Source of the DNA: an uncultured Clostridia bacterium
Lineage (GTDB): Bacteria > Bacillota > Clostridia > Saccharofermentanales > Saccharofermentanaceae
Reading direction: 5' to 3'
Length of the DNA stretch: 64,000 bases
Assembly (NCBI GenBank): GCA_946537885.1
Contig: CAMNGC010000008.1
Span: 1 to 64,000 of the forward strand
The stretch's first letter is position 1. Every line of letters starts with the position of its first letter. The notes beneath the pieces were generated by a model that saw only the letters and a list, made by a program, of their open reading frames with translations, was not told where the DNA came from and did no database searches. The position numbers were made by a program, and so were the translations under genes. Positions 1 to 9,643 of the stretch are shown in pieces.

Positions 1-2349
1 GTTACTGTCGAGCAGCGTGAACTCAAAGGTCTCACCCGGCTTCCAGGCGCGGCCGCTGAGGACCTTCGTTGCCGTCAGTTCTGCAGAGCCTGTTGCCTCA
101 TATGTATTAACGATAAGGTCGTTATCCGTATAGCTGATCGTTGCTTCGAGCTTACCTGTCGCTGTATTCTTTGCGACTGTAACCGTAGCCGTGATATCAC
201 CGGTCTTTGTTATTCCGCCCGGTAATGTAGACGTCTCGGATATCGTATATGTATACGTTCCTTCCGCATCGAATGCGAGAGGCTTGAAGTCAAATGAACC
301 GTTGGCATCGGCTGTCACCGTATCAAGCGCCTTGCCGTTCGAATCGAACAGCGTGAATTCATACTCTTCGCCCGTAAGCCAGTCACGGCCGTTAAGTGTC
401 TTCGTGATGGCCGGGGTTACTACTGCAGGATCACGGTAGTTGTCAAAGTTAATGAAGTTGACGCTCGTATCTCGGGTTGTATACGTGTCGTCGGTGTAGT
501 ACCACTTGCTGACCCAGATGTTGAGGCCGCCGTTCTCCATATAGAAATATCCCGTAAAGTAGTACTTGCGCCCATCGTAGTGAGTTGTAACTCCCGTATC
601 AGGGTCTGTATAGAGATAGGACCCGTCAGCGCACTCGACTGCTCCCGCAGGTGCTACTTCTTCTACAACATATCTGAATGAGTGGTCAAGAAGGTTCAAC
701 GCTTCACCTCGGTCAAAGTCACCGAAGTTGGCATTACCGTCCAGTGAATTACCTACTGTCAGTTCTCTGTAGTGGCCGATCGAATCAGTTCCCTCGGAGA
801 TGCCGGACCAATCGATATCCGGGTCAGTCTGTGTGGAGGGCATTATTGCCTGATTACCTTCTGCGTCATCATATCCCCTCAAAACAAAGTGGAACTCATT
901 CTCCTGCTGACGGTCGTCATGAAGTGACTTATGAGCGGTAAAGTCATAAGTGCTGATCATGTTGAAGCTCATGTTCATACGTGAATTATTATTACCTCTC
1001 TCAAGATAGAAGAAATCCATCGTATGGTATGTTCCGTCAGCAAATGTATTACCGTTCCAGTCTTCGGTTCCGCCGAGAGCCGTGATGACATCCTTAAGGG
1101 TATAGGTATTTGAGGAATTGATACTCGTGCCATCGATCTTACCCTTTGCATTGTTGGTAGTGATATTACCCGTAGTAAAATCGATCGTAACCGAAGAGGC
1201 GGAATGTGCACCTCCAAGATCGGCTACAAGATATCCGTCAATGAAGACCCATACGTCATCATCTCCATAGAAAGTAAAGATCATGTCTTCATATATGCCT
1301 GCGGGATTTAATACCTGTCCGCCTGCCGGCATGGAGAAGTCACTGATGTTCATGTGCATGCCGAAGTAGTGATCCGGGGTCTGCGGATTAGTTCCCAAAG
1401 ATCCTGTCGTGAAGGGGAAGAATCCTTTTACCTTGTCATTACTCCCATACGGAGACAGTTCAAATTCATTTGTGCTCGGATTAAAAACAGCTCTTTCATT
1501 CTCGGCATTAAAGGAATAATAACCATCGTCATCTACAGTCAGTAATTCCTGAACATCCTCGTAGGAAACCTTACCGTCATGAGCAATGTTCGGATCAAAG
1601 AGATATGCAAGAGATTCATTCTCCACTTCGGGAGCCAGATACGGGGCGTGCCATATGAATGTCGTCGGAGTTGACCATGACCCGTTCTTATAATAGACTC
1701 CCTGTATCTCTCCGGTGGAAGCGTCAAGAGATGAAGGCTGAACATAAACAACTGCTCCGTTCGGAGCACCCTCAACATAGTTTACATCAGTAACTCTATT
1801 GTAGGTAACACCATCACGGGAGACGGTGGTCCCGGTAACATTGAATATACCACCTGCCTGACCGTAAACATTCCTCAGACTATATGTCTCATCGGTAAGG
1901 ACGGGATATCCGTTTACAAGCTGACCCTGAACCCATCCGCTGTAACTCTCGTTATTGCTCTTGTTCTGTCCGTTGCTTCCTTCAGCAAAAAAACGAAGCG
2001 GGTGCAGATATGCTCTGCCGTCAGAGTCTGTACCGGCAAAGTTGATTCCGCTCACTGCGTTATAGCACCAGGTGTATCCGACTCTTCCGCCTACATCATT
2101 CTTATAATTGCGGTTACTGAAGGTTGTCTGCTCGGTCTCCTGCAGATTCCCGTCATCATCTTCATAGTAGAGACTATAGCTGAACAGATCCATGGTAACG
2201 CCACCGGGACTCGCGATAGTCGTGACATCTCCGGGCGCTGCCTGAACGTCTTCGTTATAATCTTCAAGATAAAGTGGAGCAAGTCCTGCCAGCATAGCCG
2301 CTGACATAAATCCTGCTAACAGCCTGTAACCGATCTTCCTGTTCTTCAT
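1..2349 (-). CDS. Secreted fibro-slime / pilin-isopeptide-linker surface protein (3' end outside window)
   Basis: The reading frame is open from the ATG at 2347-2349 to the left edge, so at least 783 residues are encoded and the C-terminus is missing. Residues 1 to about 40 form a signal peptide: [10 protein letters not shown], a hydrophobic core, then VQAAPGDV. Around residues 360-385 is a fibro-slime/PA14-like motif, [18 protein letters not shown]. From about residue 643 there is a Spy0128-type (streptococcal pilin isopeptide linker) repeat that starts TKTLNGRDW and ends near NTYEA, and a second repeat starts at about residue 755 (TKVLSGRAW). In this family, Lys-Asn isopeptide bonds stiffen adhesive stalks. 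The missing C-terminus should hold more repeats and a sortase or membrane anchor. It is probably a cell-wall adhesin or fibre-binding protein; the ligand is unknown. Its own promoter lies at 2405-2432. Confidence 0.85.
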   Translation of the reverse strand, partial: MKNRKIGYRLLAGFMSAAMLAGLAPLYLEDYNEDVQAAPGDVTTIASPGGVTMDLFSYSLYYEDDDGNLQETEQTTFSNRNYKNDVGGRVGYTWCYNAVSGINFAGTDSDGRAYLHPLRFFAEGSNGQNKSNNESYSGWVQGQLVNGYPVLTDETYSLRNVYGQAGGIFNVTGTTVSRDGVTYNRVTDVNYVEGAPNGAVVYVQPSSLDASTGEIQGVYYKNGSWSTPTTFIWHAPYLAPEVENESLAYLFDPNIAHDGKVSYEDVQELLTVDDDGYYSFNAENERAVFNPSTNEFELSPYGSNDKVKGFFPFTTGSLGTNPQTPDHYFGMHMNISDFSMPAGGQVLNPAGIYEDMIFTFYGDDDVWVFIDGYLVADLGGAHSASSVTIDFTTGNITTNNAKGKIDGTSINSSNTYTLKDVITALGGTEDWNGNTFADGTYHTMDFFYLERGNNNSRMNMSFNMISTYDFTAHKSLHDDRQQENEFHFVLRGYDDAEGNQAIMPSTQTDPDIDWSGISEGTDSIGHYRELTVGNSLDGNANFGDFDRGEALNLLDHSFRYVVEEVAPAGAVECADGSYLYTDPDTGVTTHYDGRKYYFTGYFYMENGGLNIWVSKWYYTDDTYTTRDTSVNFINFDNYRDPAVVTPAITKTLNGRDWLTGEEYEFTLFDSNGKALDTVTADANGSFDFKPLAFDAEGTYTYTISETSTLPGGITKTGDITATVTVAKNTATGKLEATISYTDNDLIVNTYEATGSAELTATKVLSGRAWKPGETFEFTLLDSN

Positions 2350-2404
2350 ATATATATATCAGTACCCCCAACTAGTTGGTTAAAAGGCATTTATACCCAA
2401 TACT

Positions 2405-2432
2405 ATTATATATATTAAATCTTCCACATCAA
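2405..2432 (-). promoter_or_regulatory. Sigma-A-type promoter of the fibro-slime surface protein
   Basis: On the minus strand, TTGATG (2427-2432) and TATAAT (2405-2410) are separated by 16 bases. The predicted leader is about 50 bases and contains a perfect 12-bp palindrome, CCAACTAGTTGG, at 2368-2379. This palindrome directly abuts the only G-rich stretch that could act as ribosome binding site (GGGGG at 2365-2369), so it may be an operator or may mask translation. Confidence 0.6.
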
Positions 2433-2482
2433 TTACATTTATAACAAAAAAATTACACTTTTCGAGAAAAAACTCTGAGGTT

Positions 2483-3829
2483 TCAGGCGTCTGCGGCAGT
2501 CGTATCCTCTACGGCCGGCTCATTCTTCTCCTCAGCCTTTACGCTCTTGGCATTCTTAATACCCTTTTTCTTTTTGCGCTTGGCGGGAACTGCCTTCTTA
2601 TCCTCGGGCTTACTTATCGGACGGGTCATATAGTCAACGACAAGCGAAGCGCTCTCGCCTCTGTGAGCCCAAGTCTCATCACATAGCTTAAGTCTCTCGG
2701 TCTCAAATTCAGAACTGCCAATGAGAGAATCGATAACATCCTTGATCGAATCGAAGTCCTCTTCTCTTAACTGCTTTCCCATACGGGGCAGAGCGGAACC
2801 GAATGTCCAGGGCTCCTCTTCTATCCACGCGGCATCATAAGGAGCCTTATCGAAAGAAGTATCGGCGTAGATGATAGGTTTACCGAAAACAAGATAATAG
2901 TCAAACATTACACCGGAGAAATCCGAGATCAGGATGTCGGCAAGATTTAAGACATCGAAGTTGTCACGATCGCGATTCCACTTGAGCTTGTCGCTGTCAG
3001 GATACTTGGCCATAAGTCTGTCCATTAAGTCCTTCTCGGCAGTGAAAGACTGAGGGTGAGGACGGATGATAATGTCGTAGCCGGTAGCTATGAGCGCATC
3101 AATGAACTTGTCACCGTACTTACTCAGGATTCCGCTACTTCCCCACGAAGGAGCCAGAAGAACTGTTGTATTGTGCTCAGGCGCTTTGCCCTCGCGCTCA
3201 AGCCTCTCAGCCAGGAGATCAAGATAAGGCTGGCCTACGATCTCTATCTCCTTGCCGGGCAGATTACGGAGTTCCTCGAGCTTACGGATCTGATCAACCT
3301 GATACTGTCCTGATACCAGGATCGCATCGTAATAGTCAAGACCAAACATCCTATACAGGGTAGCATCATTAGGCATGTGCAGGATGTGAACATACTTATC
3401 CACATTTTTGGATCTTTTCCACTGATATACATCAAGTCCCGGGGTCGTAGCAAGAAGGACACCGGCATTACACATGTTCAGCTTAACGAAAGCTCTGTTA
3501 CCCTCACCGATGAATTCACATTTAACATGTTCATATTCCTTCTTGAGGGCCGGATCATCAGGATCAGCCGTCCAATAGACCAGATCTTTGCCGCGCTTCT
3601 CAAACTCGTCGCATATAGGCTCGAAAACATTCCAATACCTTTTCCCCTCCGAGAAAACAAGAAAGGGGATCTTGGACGAATCCACCTTGGCCTGGCGTCC
3701 GCCGGACAAGATAAACTTCAATTTATAGATAAGCTTGCGCACTGCAAAAACGACAACACCTGCCGCGCCGATTATGATCGTAAAGAGCATGCTTCCCGTG
3801 CCGGGATCAATGTAAAGTAAACTGTTCAT
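2483..3829 (-). CDS. CDP-glycerol:poly(glycerophosphate) glycerophosphotransferase-like protein (TagB/TagF family)
   Basis: Resembles the Glyphos_transf family, which adds glycerol-phosphate units from CDP-glycerol to teichoic-acid-type polymers at the inner face of the membrane. The ATG at 3829 is chosen over one nine codons upstream because AGGAGG sits five bases before it. The product has 448 residues: an N-terminal membrane segment at about 12-32, then a GT-B-like domain. RPHPQ (His258) and SDFSGVMFDY (302-311) match the conserved RPHP and SDxSS motifs of the family. The usual HGTPLK motif is replaced by HILHMPND near residue 151, so the acceptor or chemistry may differ. The last 45 residues are a Lys/Ala/Glu-rich tail. 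It follows the YidC-sulfatase fusion by 13 bases and is surely in the same operon. Confidence 0.82.
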   Translation of the reverse strand: MNSLLYIDPGTGSMLFTIIIGAAGVVVFAVRKLIYKLKFILSGGRQAKVDSSKIPFLVFSEGKRYWNVFEPICDEFEKRGKDLVYWTADPDDPALKKEYEHVKCEFIGEGNRAFVKLNMCNAGVLLATTPGLDVYQWKRSKNVDKYVHILHMPNDATLYRMFGLDYYDAILVSGQYQVDQIRKLEELRNLPGKEIEIVGQPYLDLLAERLEREGKAPEHNTTVLLAPSWGSSGILSKYGDKFIDALIATGYDIIIRPHPQSFTAEKDLMDRLMAKYPDSDKLKWNRDRDNFDVLNLADILISDFSGVMFDYYLVFGKPIIYADTSFDKAPYDAAWIEEEPWTFGSALPRMGKQLREEDFDSIKDVIDSLIGSSEFETERLKLCDETWAHRGESASLVVDYMTRPISKPEDKKAVPAKRKKKKGIKNAKSVKAEEKNEPAVEDTTAADA

Positions 3830-3842
3830 TTTTCCTCCTGTC

Positions 3843-6398
3843 TTATGGAGCCTCAATAGGCTCTATCTGTATATCTTCCCAATTGCCGCCATTAAGTGTA
3901 TCACAAACTCCGATCAATCGGTACCAATCTGCGGGCGCATATCGATTGCCGGGGTTGTCATCTGAATTTATAAGGTCGGAGTTGATTATAGCAGGATCGT
4001 CATTCAGGAAATCAAGCGTTAAAGCATTTCCGGTCATAGGATTTATCTGGTCGACAACTACTCCTTCGGATGCATGGTATGGAACAACGGCATTGGTCAT
4101 ATACTCATCGCTGACTCGAAAACCCTCTTCGTCAAAATCCTTGATAAGCAGTACCGGATTGTAAGCCATCATGTCCAGACCGTTAGAGAGGATCATATCT
4201 TCGTCCTGATATAATGCAGCGCCATGATCCGATACTATTATGATGCGTGTATTATCGTATACGCCCTCGGATCTGAGATAATCGAACCACTGTCCAAGCG
4301 CAACTATCGCAGCCTCAGTAACTTGATAATGCTTAATTTGATTATCATTAGTGAAAACAAGATGATCATCCCCCGCATATATGCCATCGGGATAGGTCTC
4401 ATCACTTAACTGATATAACTCGTGAGAAGTATCGTTGGCCATCATGAGAAAACCGCCTTCGGGATCGTCTGTGATTGTCGTCATTCTATCCATATTAAGG
4501 AGTACTTGATATGCATCCATAAATGTCCTATAGAGACTCCGTCCGTACGATGTGTCATAATCCCCGTATTCGATCGCATTGAAGTTACCATCATCATAGA
4601 ATACATCTGTCAGCAGAGGCGGGAAGATTTTCGCTATAGAAGAACAGAAAATATTACGTTCCTGCCTTATACGAAGAGCCTCGTCATTCATCATATATTC
4701 TTCATTCTCACGACAAAACGCACCGTTCGTTACATATGTTTCAACATCAAGCCCGTCGTAGATCGCCAGGTCAGGAATCCATTTATATCCCGCATTCGGA
4801 GGATTAACTACAGTTACATCGTACGAGTTCTCAAGAAAAAGCGTCGGAAGGACCTTAAGCGATTCATCGGTTTTATAGGCCAAGCTAAGATCACTTCTGA
4901 GGTTCATATTCTCAGCCGAATACTCGTTGCCGCCGAAAAGAGCAGGGGCGCCAAAGATGGTATTGGGTCCATATGAAAGCGTATTACGGTAGTAAGTAAA
5001 TCCGTCATACTGATCGGCAGTCTCCGGGTTGTTGGCCATAATATAAGGTATATATCCTCCGATAGCCCAGTCAAGCATTATAACTACAACATTCTTGCCT
5101 CTCGTACTGAGCTTTATATCGGCAGGAACAAAATAGTTATAATCTTCATTAAGAAAGTATTTGTCCTCGAGCCCGTTCTGCACCTTCTGAACGTTAAGAA
5201 ACGCCATAATACTAAACGCCAGAAGAGGCAATGCCAACACGGCAGCCATCACTTTGACATAATGGTTCCAAAAGATATAAACAAGTATTGCAGCCAAGAA
5301 TATTGAAAGAAGATTCATCATTATAGCCTGTGATGTCTTATGATACTCGGCTACGTAAACGAGATCCGGGTATATTCTTAAGTCTGCCTCTCCTGAGAAA
5401 AACACATTGATTACCGCGAAGGCATTAAACATCAGCATCCCCAACGCCATAAATGACCTTGTCCTTCTCGCTGCAAGAAGATAGTATACTCCGAACCAAG
5501 TGATAAAAATACCACACGCTGTAATAGCGCTCAGTATAATAAATCTCAAAGGATTAAGAAGCGGGTTAAAGGAAAGGAACTCCAGCGGAGAAGACGCTAT
5601 CGTACCGGCAGGGATAAGAATTCCGGTAAGGACTGTCAGATTAAGAGCACCGAGAAACCATATGGCATTGTCCACCCTCGCTCTATCGTCCCCAACCTTA
5701 ACAAACTTCTTCGGCTTCGGCTCACGCATCATCTTCATCACGATATTCTTCCCAAGCGAGAAGATGTTATTGACCGTCCAGTAAAAAACCAATCCTGCCG
5801 GAGAATTATAAAGGAGGATCAGGAATACGGCTGCTATACCGTACATCTGGATCGTGGTCCTGATCGGAAATCCTTTCGAATAAACGCTGGCAGAAGCTAT
5901 ATTGATCGCAGTCATCAGTATAGGAAGCAGATTAAGTGTTAACCCGCCAATCGATATAAGAGCATCGGGCTTGGCCAGGTCCTTGATGGGACCGAATCTG
6001 ACTCCGCTTATGTAGTCGAGGTGTGACAGGAAGTGATAGGCCGCTATAAAGAAAGGTATCTGCAGCAGAAGCGGTACACTGCTTCGTAAAACATAGACCT
6101 GCTTGTAGCCCATCTGGCGATAGTAGGTCTGAGTCATCATAAAGCGCTCGTCACCCTTGAAGGTCTTTTTTATATGCTTGAGCCACGGCTCCATGTTGGC
6201 AGCCATCTCTCTCTCCCGTTCCTGCATGGCATCAGCTCTTCTGTAGAGAGGCAGAACCAAAAGGTTAACCACAACACTCAAGATGATTATCGACAGCTCG
6301 GGGTTATAGACAAGCTTCTCAGATACAGAGAATATGACTTCAAAGAGAAGTTCGAGAGGATAGATTATAAGTCTGTAGAGTATATCAATTGCATTCAT
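3843..6398 (-). CDS. YidC/Oxa1-like membrane module fused to a sulfatase/phosphoglycerol-transferase-like domain (copy 1)
   Basis: An 851-residue fusion. Residues 1-225 read as a YidC/Oxa1 core: LVVNLL-type first segment, amphipathic cytoplasmic loop (60-100), LLQIPFFIAAYHFL, LLPILMTAINI and PAGLVFYWTVNNIFS. The Arg normally found in the first core helix (IVRLxxLP) is Asn45. About five extra membrane segments follow (245-400). Residues 430-851 form an alkaline-phosphatase-superfamily domain: metal Asp443 (VVIMLD), likely nucleophile Thr480 in GPNTIFGAPALFGG, His659 in ANDTSHE (compare the substrate His of LtaS) and Asp724-His725 in IVSDHG. All key residues look present, so it is probably active outside the membrane. 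Its role is inferred: transfer of a phospho-group such as phosphoglycerol to a surface polymer. A close paralogue is at 9644-12169. GAGGG precedes the start. Confidence 0.85.
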   Translation of the reverse strand: MNAIDILYRLIIYPLELLFEVIFSVSEKLVYNPELSIIILSVVVNLLVLPLYRRADAMQEREREMAANMEPWLKHIKKTFKGDERFMMTQTYYRQMGYKQVYVLRSSVPLLLQIPFFIAAYHFLSHLDYISGVRFGPIKDLAKPDALISIGGLTLNLLPILMTAINIASASVYSKGFPIRTTIQMYGIAAVFLILLYNSPAGLVFYWTVNNIFSLGKNIVMKMMREPKPKKFVKVGDDRARVDNAIWFLGALNLTVLTGILIPAGTIASSPLEFLSFNPLLNPLRFIILSAITACGIFITWFGVYYLLAARRTRSFMALGMLMFNAFAVINVFFSGEADLRIYPDLVYVAEYHKTSQAIMMNLLSIFLAAILVYIFWNHYVKVMAAVLALPLLAFSIMAFLNVQKVQNGLEDKYFLNEDYNYFVPADIKLSTRGKNVVVIMLDWAIGGYIPYIMANNPETADQYDGFTYYRNTLSYGPNTIFGAPALFGGNEYSAENMNLRSDLSLAYKTDESLKVLPTLFLENSYDVTVVNPPNAGYKWIPDLAIYDGLDVETYVTNGAFCRENEEYMMNDEALRIRQERNIFCSSIAKIFPPLLTDVFYDDGNFNAIEYGDYDTSYGRSLYRTFMDAYQVLLNMDRMTTITDDPEGGFLMMANDTSHELYQLSDETYPDGIYAGDDHLVFTNDNQIKHYQVTEAAIVALGQWFDYLRSEGVYDNTRIIIVSDHGAALYQDEDMILSNGLDMMAYNPVLLIKDFDEEGFRVSDEYMTNAVVPYHASEGVVVDQINPMTGNALTLDFLNDDPAIINSDLINSDDNPGNRYAPADWYRLIGVCDTLNGGNWEDIQIEPIEAP

Positions 6399-6554
6399 GA
6401 TTACTAACCCTCATTCTTTAGTTATATCCCCACATCGCATAGTATATACCAATTATCTGATGCAATGAAGCGCTAATTAAAAAGAACGATATCGACAATC
6501 CACCCTATAAAATAAAAGATCGGATAGTGACCGGCAAGTTATCAGATCTAACAG

Positions 6555-8519
6555 TTATCCAATATACCAATAACACCAGAAGTAAAAGATAATAAAAAAA
6601 TATATAATCCATATTTGACCTATAACCATTTTATCAGGGAGAGCAAATACGGTAATCTGTTCTTTTGCCTCTTTATTGTCAGATCTATACAACACAAAGG
6701 CAAACGCCAGTAAAGCTGCACAAAGCAAAGAAAATACAACAACCTGAGATATCGACGAGATATTTGACATTATCATGTTTACACTGGCGCCGGAATAATA
6801 GTAATCTGTCAAATCGGTAAATACACCGTAATTTACTTGATAGACAGATGTTGTGACACTGCTAGCGGTGATAATATATAAGAATTGTATAGCCATATAT
6901 AGCATCCACAGTTTCGTGGGTTTCTTATAGAGAGGCAATAGAAAACACAAGGAGATTGCAAGAGGCAACATCCACTGTATATGCCATTCCGCAAATAGGA
7001 TAAAAGCAACATACGAGTAAAAGATCAAAAGCATTGATCGATGTAACATTTCCTTTTTGTTGTCAGTATCTGGATCTGTAAAGTAAGCCCAAATACATAA
7101 GATTGCAAAGGCAATAACAAATAATGCTATCGTATCTCCGATCTTAACGCTTACCATTCTCTCAATATAAGAGTAATCCTCCTCAATTATATTGGCAATG
7201 GCAGCATGTCCGCTGTTAGATTCAAAAACCAGTTTTGTTAATACTGTTGATGACATTACAAGGGCAAAATTAATGAATAACTCTCGTGTCTTTTTATTTG
7301 CTAACAGAATCAGCGGGATATATATAATCAACGGTAGAAGTTTCATTGAAACCGCAATCGACATTATCAGCGAAAACAGGTAATATCTTTTTTTATAATA
7401 GAAGGGCAATGCAGCAAGAATGACGAAAATATAAAAAATATCTATCTGCCCATAAAGAACCGTCATATAAAGAACCATAGGAGAGAACAGAAACAATCTC
7501 CTGACATGATTGGAGTATCCCTCCTCACATTCACATGACTTGATAATCTTATCTATCATTTTAGCTGATAAGATAAGGAATACAGCAGTAATAAAAGTTA
7601 TATATATTACTGCAATGTCACTTTCCGAGCCATATAACATGTCTCCGGATAAAACGGATGAAAGAGGCAAAAGCATTACCATAATGGGGAAGATCGAAAG
7701 GAAATTATACTCATAGGCAAATAATTGCTTAGAACTCCGATTTGAGAGTTCCTCCATATAAGAGTAATCATAATATGCTCTTATATTACCTGCTTTGAAA
7801 GAGTCTCTCATTCGCAGGGCGCTTTTTATGATCATAAAATGGTCATAGTACTGACTTAGGCAAAAAATGCAGATGCATACTGTGACTCCCCAAATAAGCC
7901 ACTCGCACCTTCTGGCCGTTTTATTGTCCTTATTCATATAGGTCAAGTATAGAATTATCAACACGGACATTATCAGATAAAGCATGCCGAAGAATGATTT
8001 AAGAGATGCCCCATCGTTTCTTCCGGACAGCATAAACGACATATCCCCAGTATCAGCCGACACTCTGAGTGCCGGGGCAGGACTTCCCGGATCTGTATAA
8101 ATTCTGTTTATCATCAATCGTAATATGTACTGCTCTCCAGCCTGCACATTCTCATATCGTGTATCAATTGCGCAATCATATACAGATGTAATCTTTTTAT
8201 TTAATACCAGATCTCCGCTTTGTGTGAGAAGCGATAATTCGCCATCTATCTGAGCTACATTATCTGACCCGTTAGATATAATATCAGGTTCGATTTTGCA
8301 CACTTTATCGAAAGGCATCGAAAACTCAGACATGTAAGAATCCCCGTCGACTAGCAATTCATCATGAGTAGTCTTGTTATTAAACGCCTTATGTGATGCC
8401 CATATTGTAAAGTCAGGTATTACACTGACCAAAACTATATAAAACACAACAAGGATTAAAGACGCATAAAGGACTTTTGTAATATCGAATGATATGGTTA
8501 GGGAATTCTCTCTTTTCAT
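6555..8519 (-). CDS. Multi-pass GT-C-type glycosyltransferase-like membrane protein
   Basis: 654 residues. There is one N-terminal membrane segment (15-38), an extracytoplasmic domain of about 135 residues (40-175), then roughly ten more membrane segments. The stretch YGQIDIFYIF (356-365), followed by a short basic loop and an AVSMKLLPLIIYIP helix, matches the GQ(V/I)D...K.xP pattern of GT87/PIG-M-like mannosyl- or hexosyltransferases that use polyprenyl-phosphate sugars on the outer face. The adjacent gene encodes a candidate polyprenyl-phosphate sugar synthase, which would supply the donor. It belongs to the surface-polymer locus. Sugar and acceptor cannot be told from sequence. The ribosome binding site is weak. 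Confidence 0.72.
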   Translation of the reverse strand: MKRENSLTISFDITKVLYASLILVVFYIVLVSVIPDFTIWASHKAFNNKTTHDELLVDGDSYMSEFSMPFDKVCKIEPDIISNGSDNVAQIDGELSLLTQSGDLVLNKKITSVYDCAIDTRYENVQAGEQYILRLMINRIYTDPGSPAPALRVSADTGDMSFMLSGRNDGASLKSFFGMLYLIMSVLIILYLTYMNKDNKTARRCEWLIWGVTVCICIFCLSQYYDHFMIIKSALRMRDSFKAGNIRAYYDYSYMEELSNRSSKQLFAYEYNFLSIFPIMVMLLPLSSVLSGDMLYGSESDIAVIYITFITAVFLILSAKMIDKIIKSCECEEGYSNHVRRLFLFSPMVLYMTVLYGQIDIFYIFVILAALPFYYKKRYYLFSLIMSIAVSMKLLPLIIYIPLILLANKKTRELFINFALVMSSTVLTKLVFESNSGHAAIANIIEEDYSYIERMVSVKIGDTIALFVIAFAILCIWAYFTDPDTDNKKEMLHRSMLLIFYSYVAFILFAEWHIQWMLPLAISLCFLLPLYKKPTKLWMLYMAIQFLYIITASSVTTSVYQVNYGVFTDLTDYYYSGASVNMIMSNISSISQVVVFSLLCAALLAFAFVLYRSDNKEAKEQITVFALPDKMVIGQIWIIYFFIIFYFWCYWYIG

Positions 8520-8564
8520 TTTTTCAGAGTACCATCATTATTCTTATTTTTCAACACTATAGTG

Positions 8565-9521
8565 TTAATCTAAGGCATTATCAGTTTTGCGACTTATAAT
8601 GTATCTGGGGCGTCTCTTTGTCTCCATGTAAATCTTGCCGATATATTCACCTATTACACCAAGGGAGATTAAATGAATTCCTGAGACAAAACATATAATT
8701 GTTACTGTACTTGCCCATCCTGTAATAGTCGCTCCCATAAAATAACGTATAAGAGAATAAATGAGCATGGCAAACGACAAAAAGGCGACCGACAATCCCA
8801 TTACGGTAATAATGCGTATCGGCTTAACAGAGAGACTTGTAATCCCATCAAAGGCCAATCCAAACATTTTAGATAATGAATAATGACTCTCGCCGGCTAT
8901 TCTCTCGCGTCGTTCGTAATACACTTTTGAGCTGCTAAAACCAACTAACGGAAACATACCTCTAAGGAAAAGATTAACCTCTTCAAAACCGGCAAACTCA
9001 TTTAGCACTACACTTGAAACCAATCTATAATCAGCATGATTGAAAACAACCTCTGCTCCCATAGCTAAAAGCAACTTATAAAACAACTCCGCCGTTATTC
9101 TTTTAAGGAATGTATCTTTTTTCCGTTTTGATCTTACACCATAAACAACTTCGTAGCCTTGTTTATAAGCAAGAACCATTTGCTCCATAGCGGTTACATC
9201 ATCCTGTCCGTCGCAATCAATAGAGATAGTTATATCACAAACCGACCTGACTTCCATAAGCCCGGCAAGTAAAGCATTCTGGTGTCCGCGGTTACGACTC
9301 AGCCTGATTCCCGAGTAATTGTCAGATTGCTGCGACAACTCTTCAATAATATGCCAAGTATTGTCTGTTGATCCGTCATCGACAAATAAAATCCTGCTAT
9401 CTTCAGAAATTAATCCTTTTTCCTTCAGAAGGTCCAATTCCTCTTTAAATAGCGGCGCTGTGATAGGTATCACTTTCTCTTCACAATAACATGGTACTAC
9501 TATTACTAACTTGGGTATCAT
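8565..9521 (-). CDS. Polyprenyl-phosphate glycosyltransferase, GT2 (DPM1/GtrB/YkcC type)
   Basis: 318 residues. The N-terminal GT-A domain (1-220) has IVVPCYCEE, FVDDGSTDNT (47-55) and ISIDCDGQDD (99-108), the nucleotide-sugar and metal-binding DxD region. Two C-terminal membrane helices follow (about 230-290), ending in GVIGEYIGKIYMETKRRPRY, which is characteristic of GtrB/YkcC-like enzymes. Such enzymes move a hexose from a nucleotide sugar onto undecaprenyl or polyprenyl phosphate. Here the product is likely the donor for the GT-C-like protein encoded 45 bases downstream. AGGGGAG lies before the ATG. Which sugar is transferred is not visible. Confidence 0.88.
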   Translation of the reverse strand: MIPKLVIVVPCYCEEKVIPITAPLFKEELDLLKEKGLISEDSRILFVDDGSTDNTWHIIEELSQQSDNYSGIRLSRNRGHQNALLAGLMEVRSVCDITISIDCDGQDDVTAMEQMVLAYKQGYEVVYGVRSKRKKDTFLKRITAELFYKLLLAMGAEVVFNHADYRLVSSVVLNEFAGFEEVNLFLRGMFPLVGFSSSKVYYERRERIAGESHYSLSKMFGLAFDGITSLSVKPIRIITVMGLSVAFLSFAMLIYSLIRYFMGATITGWASTVTIICFVSGIHLISLGVIGEYIGKIYMETKRRPRYIISRKTDNALD

Positions 9522-9643
9522 ATACTCCCCTGAAAATAGCGTTTTTAATTCACAAAGCCTACGATACCATTGTAAAACATTTATGATGCAAGTTCAATGA
9601 ATTGCGGTCAACCCCTGCCGAGACAACAACAATTTATGTTCCG

